Assembly: GCA_019637155.1 (NCBI GenBank)
Contig: JAHBWE010000015.1
Location: 124,001-188,000 of the forward strand
Source: Labilithrix sp.
GTDB taxonomy: Bacteria > Myxococcota_A > Polyangia > Polyangiales > Polyangiaceae
Length of the DNA: 64,000 bases
Direction: 5' to 3'
A program made the translations under genes and the position numbers. Below, in pieces: positions 50,748-59,758 of this stretch. The notes under the pieces are model-generated. The model saw only the letters and a list, made by a program, of their open reading frames with translations. It was not told the DNA's origin and did no database searches. How positions within the stretch are numbered: position 1 is the first letter of the stretch; each line of letters starts with the position of its first letter.

Positions 50748-53621
50748 CTATTCGGGCCGCGCGGCCGAGGCCGCGACGACGCGCATGCTCTCACGTGCCT
50801 CGGGCCCTCCGCGAGCGGCTTCGAGCAGGGCCTCGCGGATCTCTTTGAACCGCGCGCCGGGGGCGACCTTGGCTCCGTCGAGCTCGTTCACGTAGAAGAC
50901 GTCCGCGACCTTGGTGCCCTCGGTGTTGATCTTCGAGAGCGCGATCGAGAGCCCGAGGTCGTGGAGCGCGCGCGCGAGGCTGTAGAGGAGGCCGGGGCGG
51001 TCCTTCGCGAACACCTCGACGACGGTGTGTCGCGGCGATGCGCGGTCGTCGACGACGACCTCGGAGAGGACCGCGGGCGACGGGCGCTCGCGCCACGGCG
51101 ACGCGCTCCCGACCCGATCGCGCAGGAGCTCGTCGGCCGACCGCTTCCCCGCGCAGAGCTGCTCGAGATCGCGGAGGAGCCGCGGCAGCGCGCGCGCGAC
51201 GCCGTCGGCGCCGCTCCGTGCGTCGCGGATCCAGAACAGGTCGACCGCCTCGCTCGCCTCGTGCGCGCGGCCGGCGGGGCGGATCCCGCGCGAGTAGACC
51301 TGCGCGCCGAGGACCTCGAGCCGCGCGGCCGTGATCGCGGCCGCGATGCGGGCGAGCAGGCCGGGCGCGTCCTCCGCGACGACGCAGAGCTCGCTCACCT
51401 CTGGATGGCGCGACGGCACGAGCGCGGCGTGGACGACGGCGTCGGTCGCCGCGCGCTCGATCGCGACGCGGGCGTGCGCGACGATCGACTCCGGCGGGTT
51501 CGCGAGGAGGTAGCGGTCCGGCATCGTCTGGAGGAACGCGCCGAGCTCGGCCTTCTTGCCGCTCCACGCCGAGAGCGCCATCGTGCGCACGCGCTCGGTG
51601 CGCGCGACGTCGAAGGTGTCGCGCGCGCCGGCGAGGTGCGCGTCGGCGGCGAAGTACAGCTCGTCGAGCATGCGCGCCTTCCACGACGTCATCGCGGTGG
51701 GCGAGGTCGTCGTGATGTCCGCGACGGTGAGGAGGTACAGGTTGCGGAGGCCTTCCCTCCCCCGCACGACCGGCACGAACTCCTGCGCCGTGCTCGGATC
51801 GTCGAGGTCGCGGCGCGTCGCGGTGTGGTACATCGCGAGGTGCCCGAGCACGAGCGATCGGATCTCGGCCGCGTCGTCGCCGCCCACGCCGAGGCGCGGG
51901 AGGATCGCGTCGCACAGCTCGGCGCCGCTCACGGAGTGGTTCTTCCGCGAGCCCGACGCGTCGGGGTAGCCCTTGCCGACGTCGTGGAGCAGCGTCGCGA
52001 GGAAGAGCGGGAGCGGCCGCGCGATCTCGGCCGCGAGCCGCGACGCGAGCGGGCGCTCGTGCGCGAGGTCGCCGCGGCAGATCGCGCGGAGGCAGTCGAC
52101 CGCGGCCACGCTGTGAACGTCGACCGTGTACACGTGGTAGACGTCGTGGTGCACGCGGCCGGTGACGGGCTGAAACTCCGGGATCATCGCGAGGAGGAGC
52201 CCGACCTCGTGCAGCTCGCCGACGACGGACCCGCGCTTGAGCGGCGCCTCGGGCACGGTGCACAAGAGCGAGAGGAAGAGGCGCGCGGCCTCCTCGCTCG
52301 CGCGGAGGCGCGAGGACCACGTCGGGTCGGCGGCGAAGCGAGCGATGAGATCGCGCGCGAACGGGAGCACCGGCGCGCGCTCGTGAATGCATGCATCATA
52401 CACGCGTAGCGCGAGCGCGGGATCGTCGAGGAGCGCGTTCGAGTCGACGGTGACCTGCCCGTCGAAGAGGCGCACTCCGTCGCCGAGGTCCTTCTCCACC
52501 GGCTTGCCGCGGCGCCTCGGCGGCTTCGCGCGGAGGAGGAGCGCCTCGCGGCTGCGCGACACGACGCGCGCCTGGCCGAAGTAGTCCTGCATGAAGCGCT
52601 CCGCCGCCTCCGCGCGCGCCTCCGGCGACGCGCTGGAGGGCGCGGCCTCGATCGCGTCCGACTCGGCGTCGGACTCCGCGTCACCGCCGGGCGGGCTCGA
52701 CGGCTTGCGCGCGTAGCCGAGCTCGATCGCGATCGTCTCCTGCTGATCGAACGTGAGGCGATCGCTCTTCCGTCCGGCGTGCGCGTGGAGCCGGTTCCGC
52801 ACGCGCCACAGGAGCTGCTCCGCGCGCGCCATCTCCTGCGCCTCGCGCGGGACGATGACGCCGAGGCGCACGAGCTCGGTCCACGGATCGGCGCCGACGC
52901 GGTACCGCGCGCGCGCGGCCCAGCGCGCGATGTCGATGTCGCGCAGGCCGCCCGCGCCGGACTTCACCTCCGGCTCGAGGAGGTAGAGCGACTCACCGAA
53001 GCGAGCGTGCCGCGCGGTCGCCTCTTCTTCGAGGCGCTCGACGAAGCGCCCGAGCTCACCCTCGCTGAAGAGGCCGAGGTACGCGCGGTCGACGAGCTCC
53101 TGCACGAGGCCGCCCTCGCCCGCGATGACACGGAGATCGAGGAGCGACGTCGCGGTCGCGAGATCGGTTTGCGCGAGCTCCAGCATCTCGGACTGCGATG
53201 TGACCTGGTGCCCCACTGACAGGCCGGCGTCCCACAATGGATAGAGGAGAGCGTCGGCGACCTTGGCGGCGGCGGCCTGGCGGCGGGCGCCGTCCTTCGT
53301 GACGAGGCGGACGTCGATGTCGGATCGCAGGGCGACAGCCCCGCGCCCGTAGCTCCCAACCGCGGCGAGGGCGATCGGCTCGGTCACGCCGGTCTTGGCG
53401 AGGGCGAGGTCGAACATGCCTAGAAGGAGCTCGTCGAGCATCCCGGCCCGCCGGCGCCCCATCCGCACCCCGTCCAGGTGCTCGTCTTTCCTCTCTTTTT
53501 CCGCGCGCCCGGGCCGCCGGCGCGCGGACGCGGCGAGGAGGTCTTCGTCGAGGGCCGCCCAGTGGCCGGCCACGCGGGCGGCCACGTCGGCGCTGAATCG
53601 ACCGGGCTTACCTCCGTCCAA
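50748..53621 (-). CDS. glnD: [Protein-PII] uridylyltransferase/uridylyl-removing enzyme
   Basis: 957 aa. GlnD senses glutamine and modifies PII to control nitrogen metabolism. The nucleotidyltransferase domain has GSYGRG (G89-S90) and DID (D101-D103) in SYGRGAVALRSDIDVRLV. An HD domain (HDVYHVYTVDVHSVAAVD and ATLLHDVGKGYPDASGS) is at ~480-600. Two ACT domains at the C-terminus (VVAEDAPGLLARIAAAIT and VVEVFAKDRPGLLYSLARAL) sense glutamine. Length and order match the family. The first ~50 residues are divergent. Probably transcribed with the TPR lipoprotein, which is not a usual glnD neighbour. Confidence 0.92.
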   Translation of the reverse strand: MDGGKPGRFSADVAARVAGHWAALDEDLLAASARRRPGRAEKERKDEHLDGVRMGRRRAGMLDELLLGMFDLALAKTGVTEPIALAAVGSYGRGAVALRSDIDVRLVTKDGARRQAAAAKVADALLYPLWDAGLSVGHQVTSQSEMLELAQTDLATATSLLDLRVIAGEGGLVQELVDRAYLGLFSEGELGRFVERLEEEATARHARFGESLYLLEPEVKSGAGGLRDIDIARWAARARYRVGADPWTELVRLGVIVPREAQEMARAEQLLWRVRNRLHAHAGRKSDRLTFDQQETIAIELGYARKPSSPPGGDAESDAESDAIEAAPSSASPEARAEAAERFMQDYFGQARVVSRSREALLLRAKPPRRRGKPVEKDLGDGVRLFDGQVTVDSNALLDDPALALRVYDACIHERAPVLPFARDLIARFAADPTWSSRLRASEEAARLFLSLLCTVPEAPLKRGSVVGELHEVGLLLAMIPEFQPVTGRVHHDVYHVYTVDVHSVAAVDCLRAICRGDLAHERPLASRLAAEIARPLPLFLATLLHDVGKGYPDASGSRKNHSVSGAELCDAILPRLGVGGDDAAEIRSLVLGHLAMYHTATRRDLDDPSTAQEFVPVVRGREGLRNLYLLTVADITTTSPTAMTSWKARMLDELYFAADAHLAGARDTFDVARTERVRTMALSAWSGKKAELGAFLQTMPDRYLLANPPESIVAHARVAIERAATDAVVHAALVPSRHPEVSELCVVAEDAPGLLARIAAAITAARLEVLGAQVYSRGIRPAGRAHEASEAVDLFWIRDARSGADGVARALPRLLRDLEQLCAGKRSADELLRDRVGSASPWRERPSPAVLSEVVVDDRASPRHTVVEVFAKDRPGLLYSLARALHDLGLSIALSKINTEGTKVADVFYVNELDGAKVAPGARFKEIREALLEAARGGPEARESMRVVAASAARPE

Positions 53622-53741
53622 AGCAGGCTGACGCTAGCACACGGCTAGCGAGCGAACGGGCCGCACCCCGCGGACCATTTTGTCGTAGCCCTTCCCAACC
53701 GGGCGGGTTTCTCGTAGCGTCTCGCCAGCTCAAACAATGGG

Positions 53742-53846
53742 GCCCCGTCATTTGCGCGGGGCGGGAGCTCGGGGGCACCGCCCTCGAACCCCGAGGAAGA
53801 GCGCCGGCCGTGGCCATCGCTCGTCGAGTTTGGCCGAACGTTCGGC
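53742..53846 (+). promoter_or_regulatory. Structured leader upstream of the OmpA-type gene
   Basis: Three inverted repeats lie in the 246-bp gap between glnD and the 53868 gene: GCCCCG/CGGGGC (53742-53762), CTCGGGG/CCCCGAG (53768-53795) and a perfect 14-bp palindrome GCCGAACGTTCGGC (53833-53846). The last lies five bases before the GAGGAGG ribosome site (53851-53857), so it may be an operator or a ribosome-occluding hairpin. Confidence 0.4.
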
Positions 53847-53867
53847 ATCTGAGGAGGCATCATAGTC

Positions 53868-54497
53868 ATGTCCAAGAAGGTCATCTTCCCGCTTATGGCG
53901 GTGTTTGCGTTGAGTGTTGGCGTTGGTTCGCTCGGCTGCCAGGCCGAAGCCAAGATCGGTAACGCGGAGCCGAAGGCCGCGACGCCGCCCCCGCCGGAGC
54001 CCCCGCCGCCGCCCGCGTCGACGCCCGCGCCGGAGCCCCCGCCGCCGGCGCCGATCAAGTCGACCGGCAAGGCAAAGGTCGAGGGCGACACGATCAAGAT
54101 CCCGGGCAAGATCCACTTCAAGGTCAACAGCGCCGTCATCGAGGAGGACAAGGAGACGAAGGAAATCCTCCAGACGGTCGCGGACGTCCTGAAGGAGAAC
54201 ACGCAGATCACGAAGCTGCACATCGAGGGTCACACGGACGCGGACGGCGGCCACGACCACAACCAGAAGCTCTCGCAGGACCGCGCCGACGCGGTCGCGA
54301 AGTGGCTGACGGAGAAGGGCGGCGTCGACAAGGGCCGCCTCGATCCGAAGGGCTGGGGCGAAGAGCGCCCCCTCGCGAAGAACGACACGCCGGCGAACAA
54401 GGAAACGAACCGCCGCGTCGAGTTCAAGATCTGGGAAATCAACGGCAAGCCGACCGACGCGCAGAAGAACGACGCCGCCCCGCCCGCGGCGAAGTGA
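53868..54497 (+). CDS. OmpA-family (Pal-like) lipoprotein
   Basis: 209 aa, ATG at 53868 after a strong GAGGAGG ribosome site. Signal with lipobox-like SLGC (C24), then a Pro/Glu-rich linker (PPPPEPPPPPASTPAPE). The OmpA domain at ~75-195 includes IHFKVNSAVIEEDKETKEIL, LHIEGHTDADGGHDHNQKLSQDRADAV and NRRVEFKI, which bind peptidoglycan. It anchors the outer membrane to the cell wall, like Pal. Unlike most genes here it has a strong ribosome site and a strong terminator, suggesting high expression. Confidence 0.92.
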   Translation: MSKKVIFPLMAVFALSVGVGSLGCQAEAKIGNAEPKAATPPPPEPPPPPASTPAPEPPPPAPIKSTGKAKVEGDTIKIPGKIHFKVNSAVIEEDKETKEILQTVADVLKENTQITKLHIEGHTDADGGHDHNQKLSQDRADAVAKWLTEKGGVDKGRLDPKGWGEERPLAKNDTPANKETNRRVEFKIWEINGKPTDAQKNDAAPPAAK

Positions 54498-54526
54498 ATC
54501 CCACCCCGGCCAAGCCAACCTGATCA

Positions 54527-54561
54527 CGGCGCGCTTTCGAAAGAGAGCGCGCCGTTTTTTT
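54527..54561 (+). terminator. Rho-independent terminator
   Basis: CGGCGCGCT (54527-54535) pairs with AGCGCGCCG (54546-54554), a perfect 9-bp stem, followed by seven T (54555-54561). It terminates the OmpA-type gene and is the clearest intrinsic terminator in the window. Confidence 0.9.
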
Positions 54562-54869
54562 CTACAAACGCGGGGCTTCGGCCCTGCCCGGCGTCCGCTT
54601 GGAAGCGGAGGCTTGGGCGCGCGAGGGGGGTGCTTTGGCACGGTGGTGCCGCGAGGCGTTGCTAACGGCAGATCCTCACAGCGCCCCAGACCGACGACGT
54701 AGCGGCGTACTGGCTCGCCGTGCGGGCCATTAAATCGCTCCCTGAAGCGACCGCACCGCGAGGGCGAGAGGCGGGCAAGGCCCCAGAAGCAACCCGAGCG
54801 CAGAGCGCGAGGGCCGTGTCTGGGGCCTGGGGGTGTCGGGGGCGAAGCCCCTGACCGCAACAGCGCCTG
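54562..54869. other. 308-bp gap with no gene
   Basis: Between the terminator and the stop of the 54870 gene. I see no convincing coding frame. A GGGGC-GAA-GCCCC hairpin near 54837-54850 follows the stop of the minus-strand lipoprotein and could help terminate it; a GGCAC/GTGCC repeat lies near 54636-54650. Confidence 0.5.
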
Positions 54870-55634
54870 CTAGGTGCCGCCGAAGTCCTTGCAGGTGCCG
54901 GATTCGCTTGGGTAGAGGCGCGTGCCGCAGGCGTTCGCGGTCGGGTTGCAGTAGGTGCTCGCGCACTGGTCGTCGTCCGTGCAGGGCTGGCCGGTCTGCG
55001 CGATCGCGATGCAGGTCGTGCCGTTGCAGAACGCGGTGTCGATGCACGGCGTCTCTGCGTTGCAGGCCTCGCCGAGGGCGCGCGCCTTGCGGCAGAAGCG
55101 CGAGCCCGCCGGGCCGTCGCAGAAGAGACCGTCGTCGCAGATGTCGCCGGCGTTGTTGCAGGCGTCGGCCTCCTTGCGCGCGGTCTTGTCGGCGCAGAAG
55201 CCCTTCTGCAGATCGCACACGAGGCTGCCGCTGCAGTCGTACTCGTTGGCGCACGGCTCCGACTTGTTCTTCGCGCCTGCGAAGACGCGGGCGCAGGCGT
55301 CGTTGCGCGCGTCGAGCTTCGCCTTCGAGGTCGGCTCGTTGTACGCCGCCGTCGTCGCCGCGAGGCAGGCGTCGACGCGGGCCGACGTGTACCCGCGGCC
55401 CTGGCCCGTCGCGCGCGAGGACGCGTCCAGGCAGGCCGCCTTTCGCGCGTTCTTGCATGCGTCGGGAGTGACCGCGCACTTGCCCGCGGTGTCCTTGCAT
55501 TCGGTGTCGGCGACGGCGGCGCAGAACGCGTCCGTCGAGGGGTACTTGTCGACCGGGTCGTCGTCGCCACACGCGGCGACGCAGACGGCGGCAGGGGCGA
55601 GCAGCATCAACAATCCAAGCGTCTTGCGAATCAT
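54870..55634 (-). CDS. Cys-rich lipoprotein
   Basis: 254 aa from the ATG at 55634. Lipobox VAAC (C22). Residues 30-125 contain spaced Cys (FCAAVADTECKDTAGKCAVTPDACKNARKAACLDA), and residues 135-245 a second array of CxxxxDC...CDDGLFCDG...CTDDDQCASTYC type, similar to Dickkopf-like modules found in many myxobacterial lipoproteins. About two dozen Cys in total imply a disulfide-rich extracytoplasmic protein. Role unknown. Divergent from the 55695 gene. Confidence 0.75.
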   Translation of the reverse strand: MIRKTLGLLMLLAPAAVCVAACGDDDPVDKYPSTDAFCAAVADTECKDTAGKCAVTPDACKNARKAACLDASSRATGQGRGYTSARVDACLAATTAAYNEPTSKAKLDARNDACARVFAGAKNKSEPCANEYDCSGSLVCDLQKGFCADKTARKEADACNNAGDICDDGLFCDGPAGSRFCRKARALGEACNAETPCIDTAFCNGTTCIAIAQTGQPCTDDDQCASTYCNPTANACGTRLYPSESGTCKDFGGT

Positions 55635-55694
55635 CAGGCCTCCAAGCTCAGTCGGTGAGTCTCTTCGTTTTCGGCCCAAGGAGCAATTGTCCGC

Positions 55695-55991
55695 ATGGTT
55701 CCGATGGGCATGAAGCTGACCCTGGTGACTTCGACGATGGCGGCCCTCGCCCTGTTCACCCTCTCCTCCTCGGCCGGGGCGCAGACGCAGACGACGCGGA
55801 CCGCCGACTACACGGAGCAAAAGGACCTCGCCGGCGATCAGGTCGTGAAATTCACGGGCGACGAGCTCGGCGGCCTGACGGGCGACGCGGATGGGCTCAT
55901 CAAGGTGCGGACCGGTCCCGTGAAGGTCCCGCTCATCCGCCCGCGGCTGAACTTCGTCCCGGAGCTCTTGAAAAGCGTCGAAAATCTCTAG
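55695..55991 (+). CDS. Small exported protein
   Basis: 98 aa. The ATG at 55695 is preceded by AAGGAG at an 11-base spacing; ATGs at 55704 and 55710 are alternatives. Signal peptide MKLTLVTSTMAALALFTLSSSAGA (two pieces) with likely cleavage after SAGA-Q. The mature protein is small and polar (YTEQKDLAGDQVVKFTGDEL) and ends in LIRPRLNFVPELLKSVENL. I recall similar VRP-LIRPRxNFVPEMLKSVE ends in small myxobacterial proteins next to gliding/TPR genes, but I cannot name the family. Probably periplasmic. Confidence 0.65.
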   Translation: MVPMGMKLTLVTSTMAALALFTLSSSAGAQTQTTRTADYTEQKDLAGDQVVKFTGDELGGLTGDADGLIKVRTGPVKVPLIRPRLNFVPELLKSVENL

Positions 55992-56029
55992 TCCTGCGGC
56001 GCGCGAACGGTTATGTATGCCGCGCCTTC

Positions 56030-56114
56030 GCGAAGGTGGCGGAATTGGCAGACGCGCTGGTTTCAGGTACCAGTACCGCAAGGTGTAGGGGTTCAAGTCC
56101 CCTCCTTCGCACCA
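56030..56114 (+). tRNA. tRNA-Leu (anticodon CAG), CCA encoded
   Basis: GCGAAGG (56030-56036) pairs with CCTTCGC (56104-56110), discriminator A, then encoded CCA (56112-56114). The anticodon stem CTGGT/ACCAG (56057-56061, 56069-56073) has loop TTCAGGT, so the anticodon is CAG at 56064-56066. The TTCAAGTCC T-loop and a long variable arm are typical of tRNA-Leu. It reads CUG leucine codons, the main leucine codon in this GC-rich genome. Confidence 0.97.
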
Positions 56115-56141
56115 CAATCGACCGCCGCGCCATGAGCGCGG

Positions 56142-57389
56142 TCAGTTTAGCGGGTCGGCGCAGCAGCGGAAGCCGATGTCGTTCTGGCTCGTGTTGATCG
56201 GGACGTCGGCGTACTTGCCGGTGGGGCCGATGTTGCAGCGGTCGTAGATGCCGGGGTTGCCGGCGCGCGCCGAGCCGCCCCGGACCAGGCACCGGCGGAG
56301 GCCCTCGCGGAGCTCGCACGCGTCCTCCCACTCCCAGACGTTGCCGACCATGTCGCAGACGCCGGCGTCCGTTCGGCACGTCGGGCGGTTGCAGACCGTC
56401 GGGGCGACGTCGGTGTCGACGTTGCAGCTCGCGGAGAGCTGGTCCTCCGCGTTGCCGTAGGGGTACGTCGTCGCGCCGAGGTTCGAGCAGGCGGCGTACC
56501 ACTCGCTCACCTCCGGGTTGACGTACGCGCCGTAGTCGAGCTGCGTGCGCTCGCCGATGCGACCGCATAGGTGCTTCCCCTTCCAGGCGCAGTACGCGCG
56601 CGCATCGCACCAGTCCGCGCACGTCATCGGGACGTCCGGTCTCGTCGCCGGGTCGAGCTGGAAGACCGGCCGGCTCAGCTCGCACTCGGGCGAGCCGCCG
56701 GGGTCCTGCGGCTTCGAGAAGTCGGTGTTGAACGCGCACTCCGGCGGCTGCGTGCTCGCGTCGGCGGCCGTGCTCTTCAGGAACTCGTCGTAGGCGCTCG
56801 TCGTGACCTCGGTCGTGTCGATGCAGAAGCGCTTTCCTCCCGGCGTGGCGATCAGCGTCATCTCGCGCGGCGCGCCGGGACACCGCGTGGCGACCGGCGG
56901 GCCGCCGTCGCCGGCGTCGCCGCCGCCGTCTCGCTCCTCGGCGCCGCTGCACGACGGCGCGCTCGGGACCGTGCCCGTGAAGTCGGTCGTCGTCGTGACG
57001 TCGGCGCACGTCGCGCCGCACGCGCGGCAGAGCGACAGGTGCACGAGCGTGCTCTTGCCGTCGGTCATGCGGACGACGGCGGTGCGGCGGAGCACGTCCG
57101 CGCCGCCGCGCTTCGCGACCGCGACGATGGTCAGGTCCGCGCTCGGGTTGCTCCCGGCCTGCACGCTGAAGCTGAGCGGGAGCGACGCGGCCTCGGCGGA
57201 GCGATCGCCCGCGTTGCCGTTCGGGCCGGTCACCGTCACGTCGACGCGATCGACGTCGGAGGGCGCGAGGTCGGTGTCGACGACGATGACGACCTGCGTG
57301 AGCTCCGAGCAGTCCGTCGCCGCGACGACGGCGCCGCTCGCGAGGAGCGAGAGCAGCGCGAGGCGCGGGAGACTTCCGCGGAGGGCCAT
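56142..57389 (-). CDS. SUMF1/FGE-fold lipoprotein
   Basis: 415 aa from the ATG at 57389. The leader is MALRGSLPRLALLSLLASG. It has a beta-rich first half (TQVVIVVDTDLAPSDVDRVDV; an Ig-like segment), a Cys-rich bridge (CRACGATCADV), then the SUMF1 fold: MTLIATPGGKRFCIDTTEVTTSAYDEF, WCDARAYCAWKGKHLCGR, NVWEWEDACEL, CLVRGGSA and DIGFRCC. True formylglycine-generating enzymes have a Cys pair near the RGGS block; that first Cys is not evident here, so it is probably a relative, not an active sulfatase-maturation enzyme. Divergent from the 57453 kinase. Confidence 0.82.
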   Translation of the reverse strand: MALRGSLPRLALLSLLASGAVVAATDCSELTQVVIVVDTDLAPSDVDRVDVTVTGPNGNAGDRSAEAASLPLSFSVQAGSNPSADLTIVAVAKRGGADVLRRTAVVRMTDGKSTLVHLSLCRACGATCADVTTTTDFTGTVPSAPSCSGAEERDGGGDAGDGGPPVATRCPGAPREMTLIATPGGKRFCIDTTEVTTSAYDEFLKSTAADASTQPPECAFNTDFSKPQDPGGSPECELSRPVFQLDPATRPDVPMTCADWCDARAYCAWKGKHLCGRIGERTQLDYGAYVNPEVSEWYAACSNLGATTYPYGNAEDQLSASCNVDTDVAPTVCNRPTCRTDAGVCDMVGNVWEWEDACELREGLRRCLVRGGSARAGNPGIYDRCNIGPTGKYADVPINTSQNDIGFRCCADPLN

Positions 57390-57452
57390 CGTAGGCGGAC
57401 GATACTGCGTTCGTCGTGGGCGCGCGACTGTGCGAACATCTCGGGTCAGCGC

Positions 57453-58949
57453 ATGCCGTCGGTCGGGGACACGCTCGGACGTTACGAGCTCCTCGCGCGC
57501 CTCAAGGCGGGCGGGATGGCGACGCTCTTCGTCGGCAAGCGCGTCGGCGCGGCCGGGTTCGCGCGGCCCGTCGCGATCAAGGTGATCCACTCCCACCTCG
57601 CCGACGATCCGAAGCTCACGCGGATGTTCATCGACGAGGCGATGCTCTCGGCGAAGATCCAGGACCCGCACGTCGTCCACGTCGAGGAGTTCGGCGAGTC
57701 GGACGGCACGTACTACCTCGTCATGGAGCTCGTCGCCGGCGTCTCGCTCGGCGAGCTCCTGCGCGCGCTGCGGACGAAGAAGCGCGCGCTCAGCGTCGAC
57801 GTCGCGGTGTGGCTCGCGGCGCAGGTCGCGGCCGGGCTCCACGCCGCGCACGAGTCGTCGACCGAGACCGGCGAGCCGCTCGGGATCGTGCACCGCGACG
57901 TGTCCCCCCAGAACGTGCTCCTCGCCTTCAAGGGACACGTGAAGCTCATCGACTTCGGGATCGCGAAAGCGCAGTCGAAGGACACGCAGTCGTCGGTCGT
58001 GCGCGGCAAGGTCGCGTACATGCCGCCCGAGCAGGCGCGCGGCGAGGAGATCGATCGGCGCGCCGACGTCTACGCGCTCGGCGTCATCCTCTGGGAGATG
58101 CTCACGATGCGGCGGCTCTTCGACGCCGAGAACGAGTTCGTGCTCCTCGACATGGTGCGAAACCCGAAGGTCGTGCCGCCACGCGAGCTCGTCCCCGCGA
58201 TCCCGCCGGCGCTCGACGCGATCGTGATGGAGGCGCTCGCGCCGGATCCCGCCGCCCGCATCGCGACCGCGGAGACGCTGCGGATCCGGCTGCTCGAGGC
58301 AGTGCCGGCCGCGAGCACGAAGGGATCGAGCCAGCTCGCGGCCCTGCTCGCCGCGACGATGCCGGACGCGATCCAGAGGTCGCGCGACCTGCTCAAGGAC
58401 GTGCTCGCGGCCGAGGGCGGCAGCGGCGAGCGCTCGGTGCCGCCGCCCGCGGCCGCGCCGGCCGAGGCGCTCGAGACGCTCACCGTCGCGCTCGACGAGG
58501 TGGAGCTCGAGGCCCAGCGCCGGCGGAGCCGCGAGAGCATGCCCGAGCGCGCCGCCGACGCCGGCACCGGCGCGATCCCGATCGAGCTCGAGTCGCAGCC
58601 GAGCGTGGAGCGGCCGGCGCGGCGGGGCGTCGGTCTCGTCCTCGGCCTCGGCGCGCTCGTGGGGATGGGCCTCGTCGCCGGTGTCTTCGCCTACCGCGCG
58701 ACGACGCCGCCGCCCGCCGAAGCGCCGCCGCCACCACCGCCGCCGCCTGTGACGAGCGTCGTCGAGATCGAGAGCGTGGACGCCGGGCCCGCGGTCGCGC
58801 CGCCGACGCCGCCACCGCCGCCGTCGGCGGAGCCCGTCGCGTCGACGCGTCGTTCGACGAGGCCGCGGACGGGACCGAGGCCGGCGGCGCCCGCCGCGTC
58901 GAACGTCGAGATGCACGAGAGCACGCCGATCTTCAAGCGCGGGCCGTAG
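57453..58949 (+). CDS. Membrane Ser/Thr protein kinase
   Basis: 498 aa, ATG at 57453. Kinase domain residues ~10-280: Gly loop LKAGGMATLFVGK, K43 in VAIKVI, HRDVSPQN (H147-R-D149), DFG 167-169 and YMPPEQARGE. Linker 290-385, then a transmembrane helix GVGLVLGLGALVGMGLVAGVF (~391-411, split here as GVGLVLGLGALVG and MGLVAGVF). The C-terminal extracytoplasmic part is only a Pro-rich stretch (PPPPPPPPVTSVVEIES), with no sensor domain. It likely receives a signal through the outside tail or a partner. Confidence 0.92.
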   Translation: MPSVGDTLGRYELLARLKAGGMATLFVGKRVGAAGFARPVAIKVIHSHLADDPKLTRMFIDEAMLSAKIQDPHVVHVEEFGESDGTYYLVMELVAGVSLGELLRALRTKKRALSVDVAVWLAAQVAAGLHAAHESSTETGEPLGIVHRDVSPQNVLLAFKGHVKLIDFGIAKAQSKDTQSSVVRGKVAYMPPEQARGEEIDRRADVYALGVILWEMLTMRRLFDAENEFVLLDMVRNPKVVPPRELVPAIPPALDAIVMEALAPDPAARIATAETLRIRLLEAVPAASTKGSSQLAALLAATMPDAIQRSRDLLKDVLAAEGGSGERSVPPPAAAPAEALETLTVALDEVELEAQRRRSRESMPERAADAGTGAIPIELESQPSVERPARRGVGLVLGLGALVGMGLVAGVFAYRATTPPPAEAPPPPPPPPVTSVVEIESVDAGPAVAPPTPPPPPSAEPVASTRRSTRPRTGPRPAAPAASNVEMHESTPIFKRGP

Positions 58950-58951
58950 CG

Positions 58952-59710
58952 CTACGGCAGCACGATGCCCGGGACGCTGCCGCGGTAAGGATCGTCGGCG
59001 CGGCAAAAGACGGTGACGCAGAGGGTCGCCGTCGTCGCGCCGGCGACGACCACGCCGGCGATCACCCAGAACCACGGCGAGCTCGTGATCGGCCGCTCGC
59101 GCGGGCGCTCCGGCGTCGTGACGACGGGCTTGTCCGGCGCCGGCTTCGGCTGGAGCACGATCGAGACGTTCTCGGACGCGCCCTCGGCGAGGGTGACGGT
59201 GAGGTGCGCGGGCTCCCAGCCGGGCCGCGTCGCGGTGATGGAGCGCTTTCCCGGGTTCACGGGGTAGTCGACGCCGAGCGCGGCGGGCGCGAGCACGGCG
59301 CCGTCGACCTCGACGCGATCGGCGGCGGTGGCGGCGGCGACGTCGATGCGGACGTGCGCGAGGCGCGGCTCCGCCTTCTTCATCGCGCCCTCGACCAGCG
59401 CGGCCTCCTCCTTCGTGAGGTCGCCGCGCTTGAGGCACTGCCGGTAGTGCTCGACGCCCGCGACGATGTCGCCGGTCTTCACCTCCGCGCCGGCGAGGTT
59501 CGCGAGGATGATCGTCGACGACGGATAGAGCGCGTGCGCGCGGGAGAACGCGTCGAGCGCCTCCGCCCAGCGCTCCTTCGCCGCCTCGGCGACGCCGGTC
59601 CGGTAGAGCGTGTTCGCGACGCGGACGTCCGCTGCGCTCGGCTCCGCGTGCGCGGTGCCCATGAGCGCGACGACGAGCGCGCAAGCGAGGAGGATCCGGG
59701 CGAGCGACAT
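58952..59710 (-). CDS. TPR/PEGA-type exported protein
   Basis: 252 aa. Signal peptide ending AHAEP (~residue 23). TPR-like helices (YRTGVAEAAKERWAEALDAFSRAHALYPSSTIILANLAG) fill residues 30-90. A PEGA-like beta domain (VEVDGAVLAP...GKRSITATRPGWEPAHLTVTLAEG) spans ~125-180, and a C-terminal membrane helix (FWVIAGVVVAGATTATL) ~215-232. Architecture and the one-TM tail match the paralogue at 61138. Stop abuts the kinase stop (two bases apart). Probably an envelope protein that works with the neighbouring kinase or its paralogue; unproven. Confidence 0.75.
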   Translation of the reverse strand: MSLARILLACALVVALMGTAHAEPSAADVRVANTLYRTGVAEAAKERWAEALDAFSRAHALYPSSTIILANLAGAEVKTGDIVAGVEHYRQCLKRGDLTKEEAALVEGAMKKAEPRLAHVRIDVAAATAADRVEVDGAVLAPAALGVDYPVNPGKRSITATRPGWEPAHLTVTLAEGASENVSIVLQPKPAPDKPVVTTPERPRERPITSSPWFWVIAGVVVAGATTATLCVTVFCRADDPYRGSVPGIVLP

Positions 59711-59758
59711 CGGCCTCGCAGTATCGCAGCCTGCGCGGCCGGATCCGAGCGCGTCGTG

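Noticed and set aside
54640..54660. Sigma54-type -24/-12 promoter (TGGCAC followed by TGCC)
   Set aside because: The -12 element does not match TTGC and no start codon lies suitably downstream on that strand.
56142..57389. Active sulfatase-maturating formylglycine enzyme
   Set aside because: The fold is right, but the first Cys of the copper-site pair near RGGS is absent and no sulfatase gene is near.
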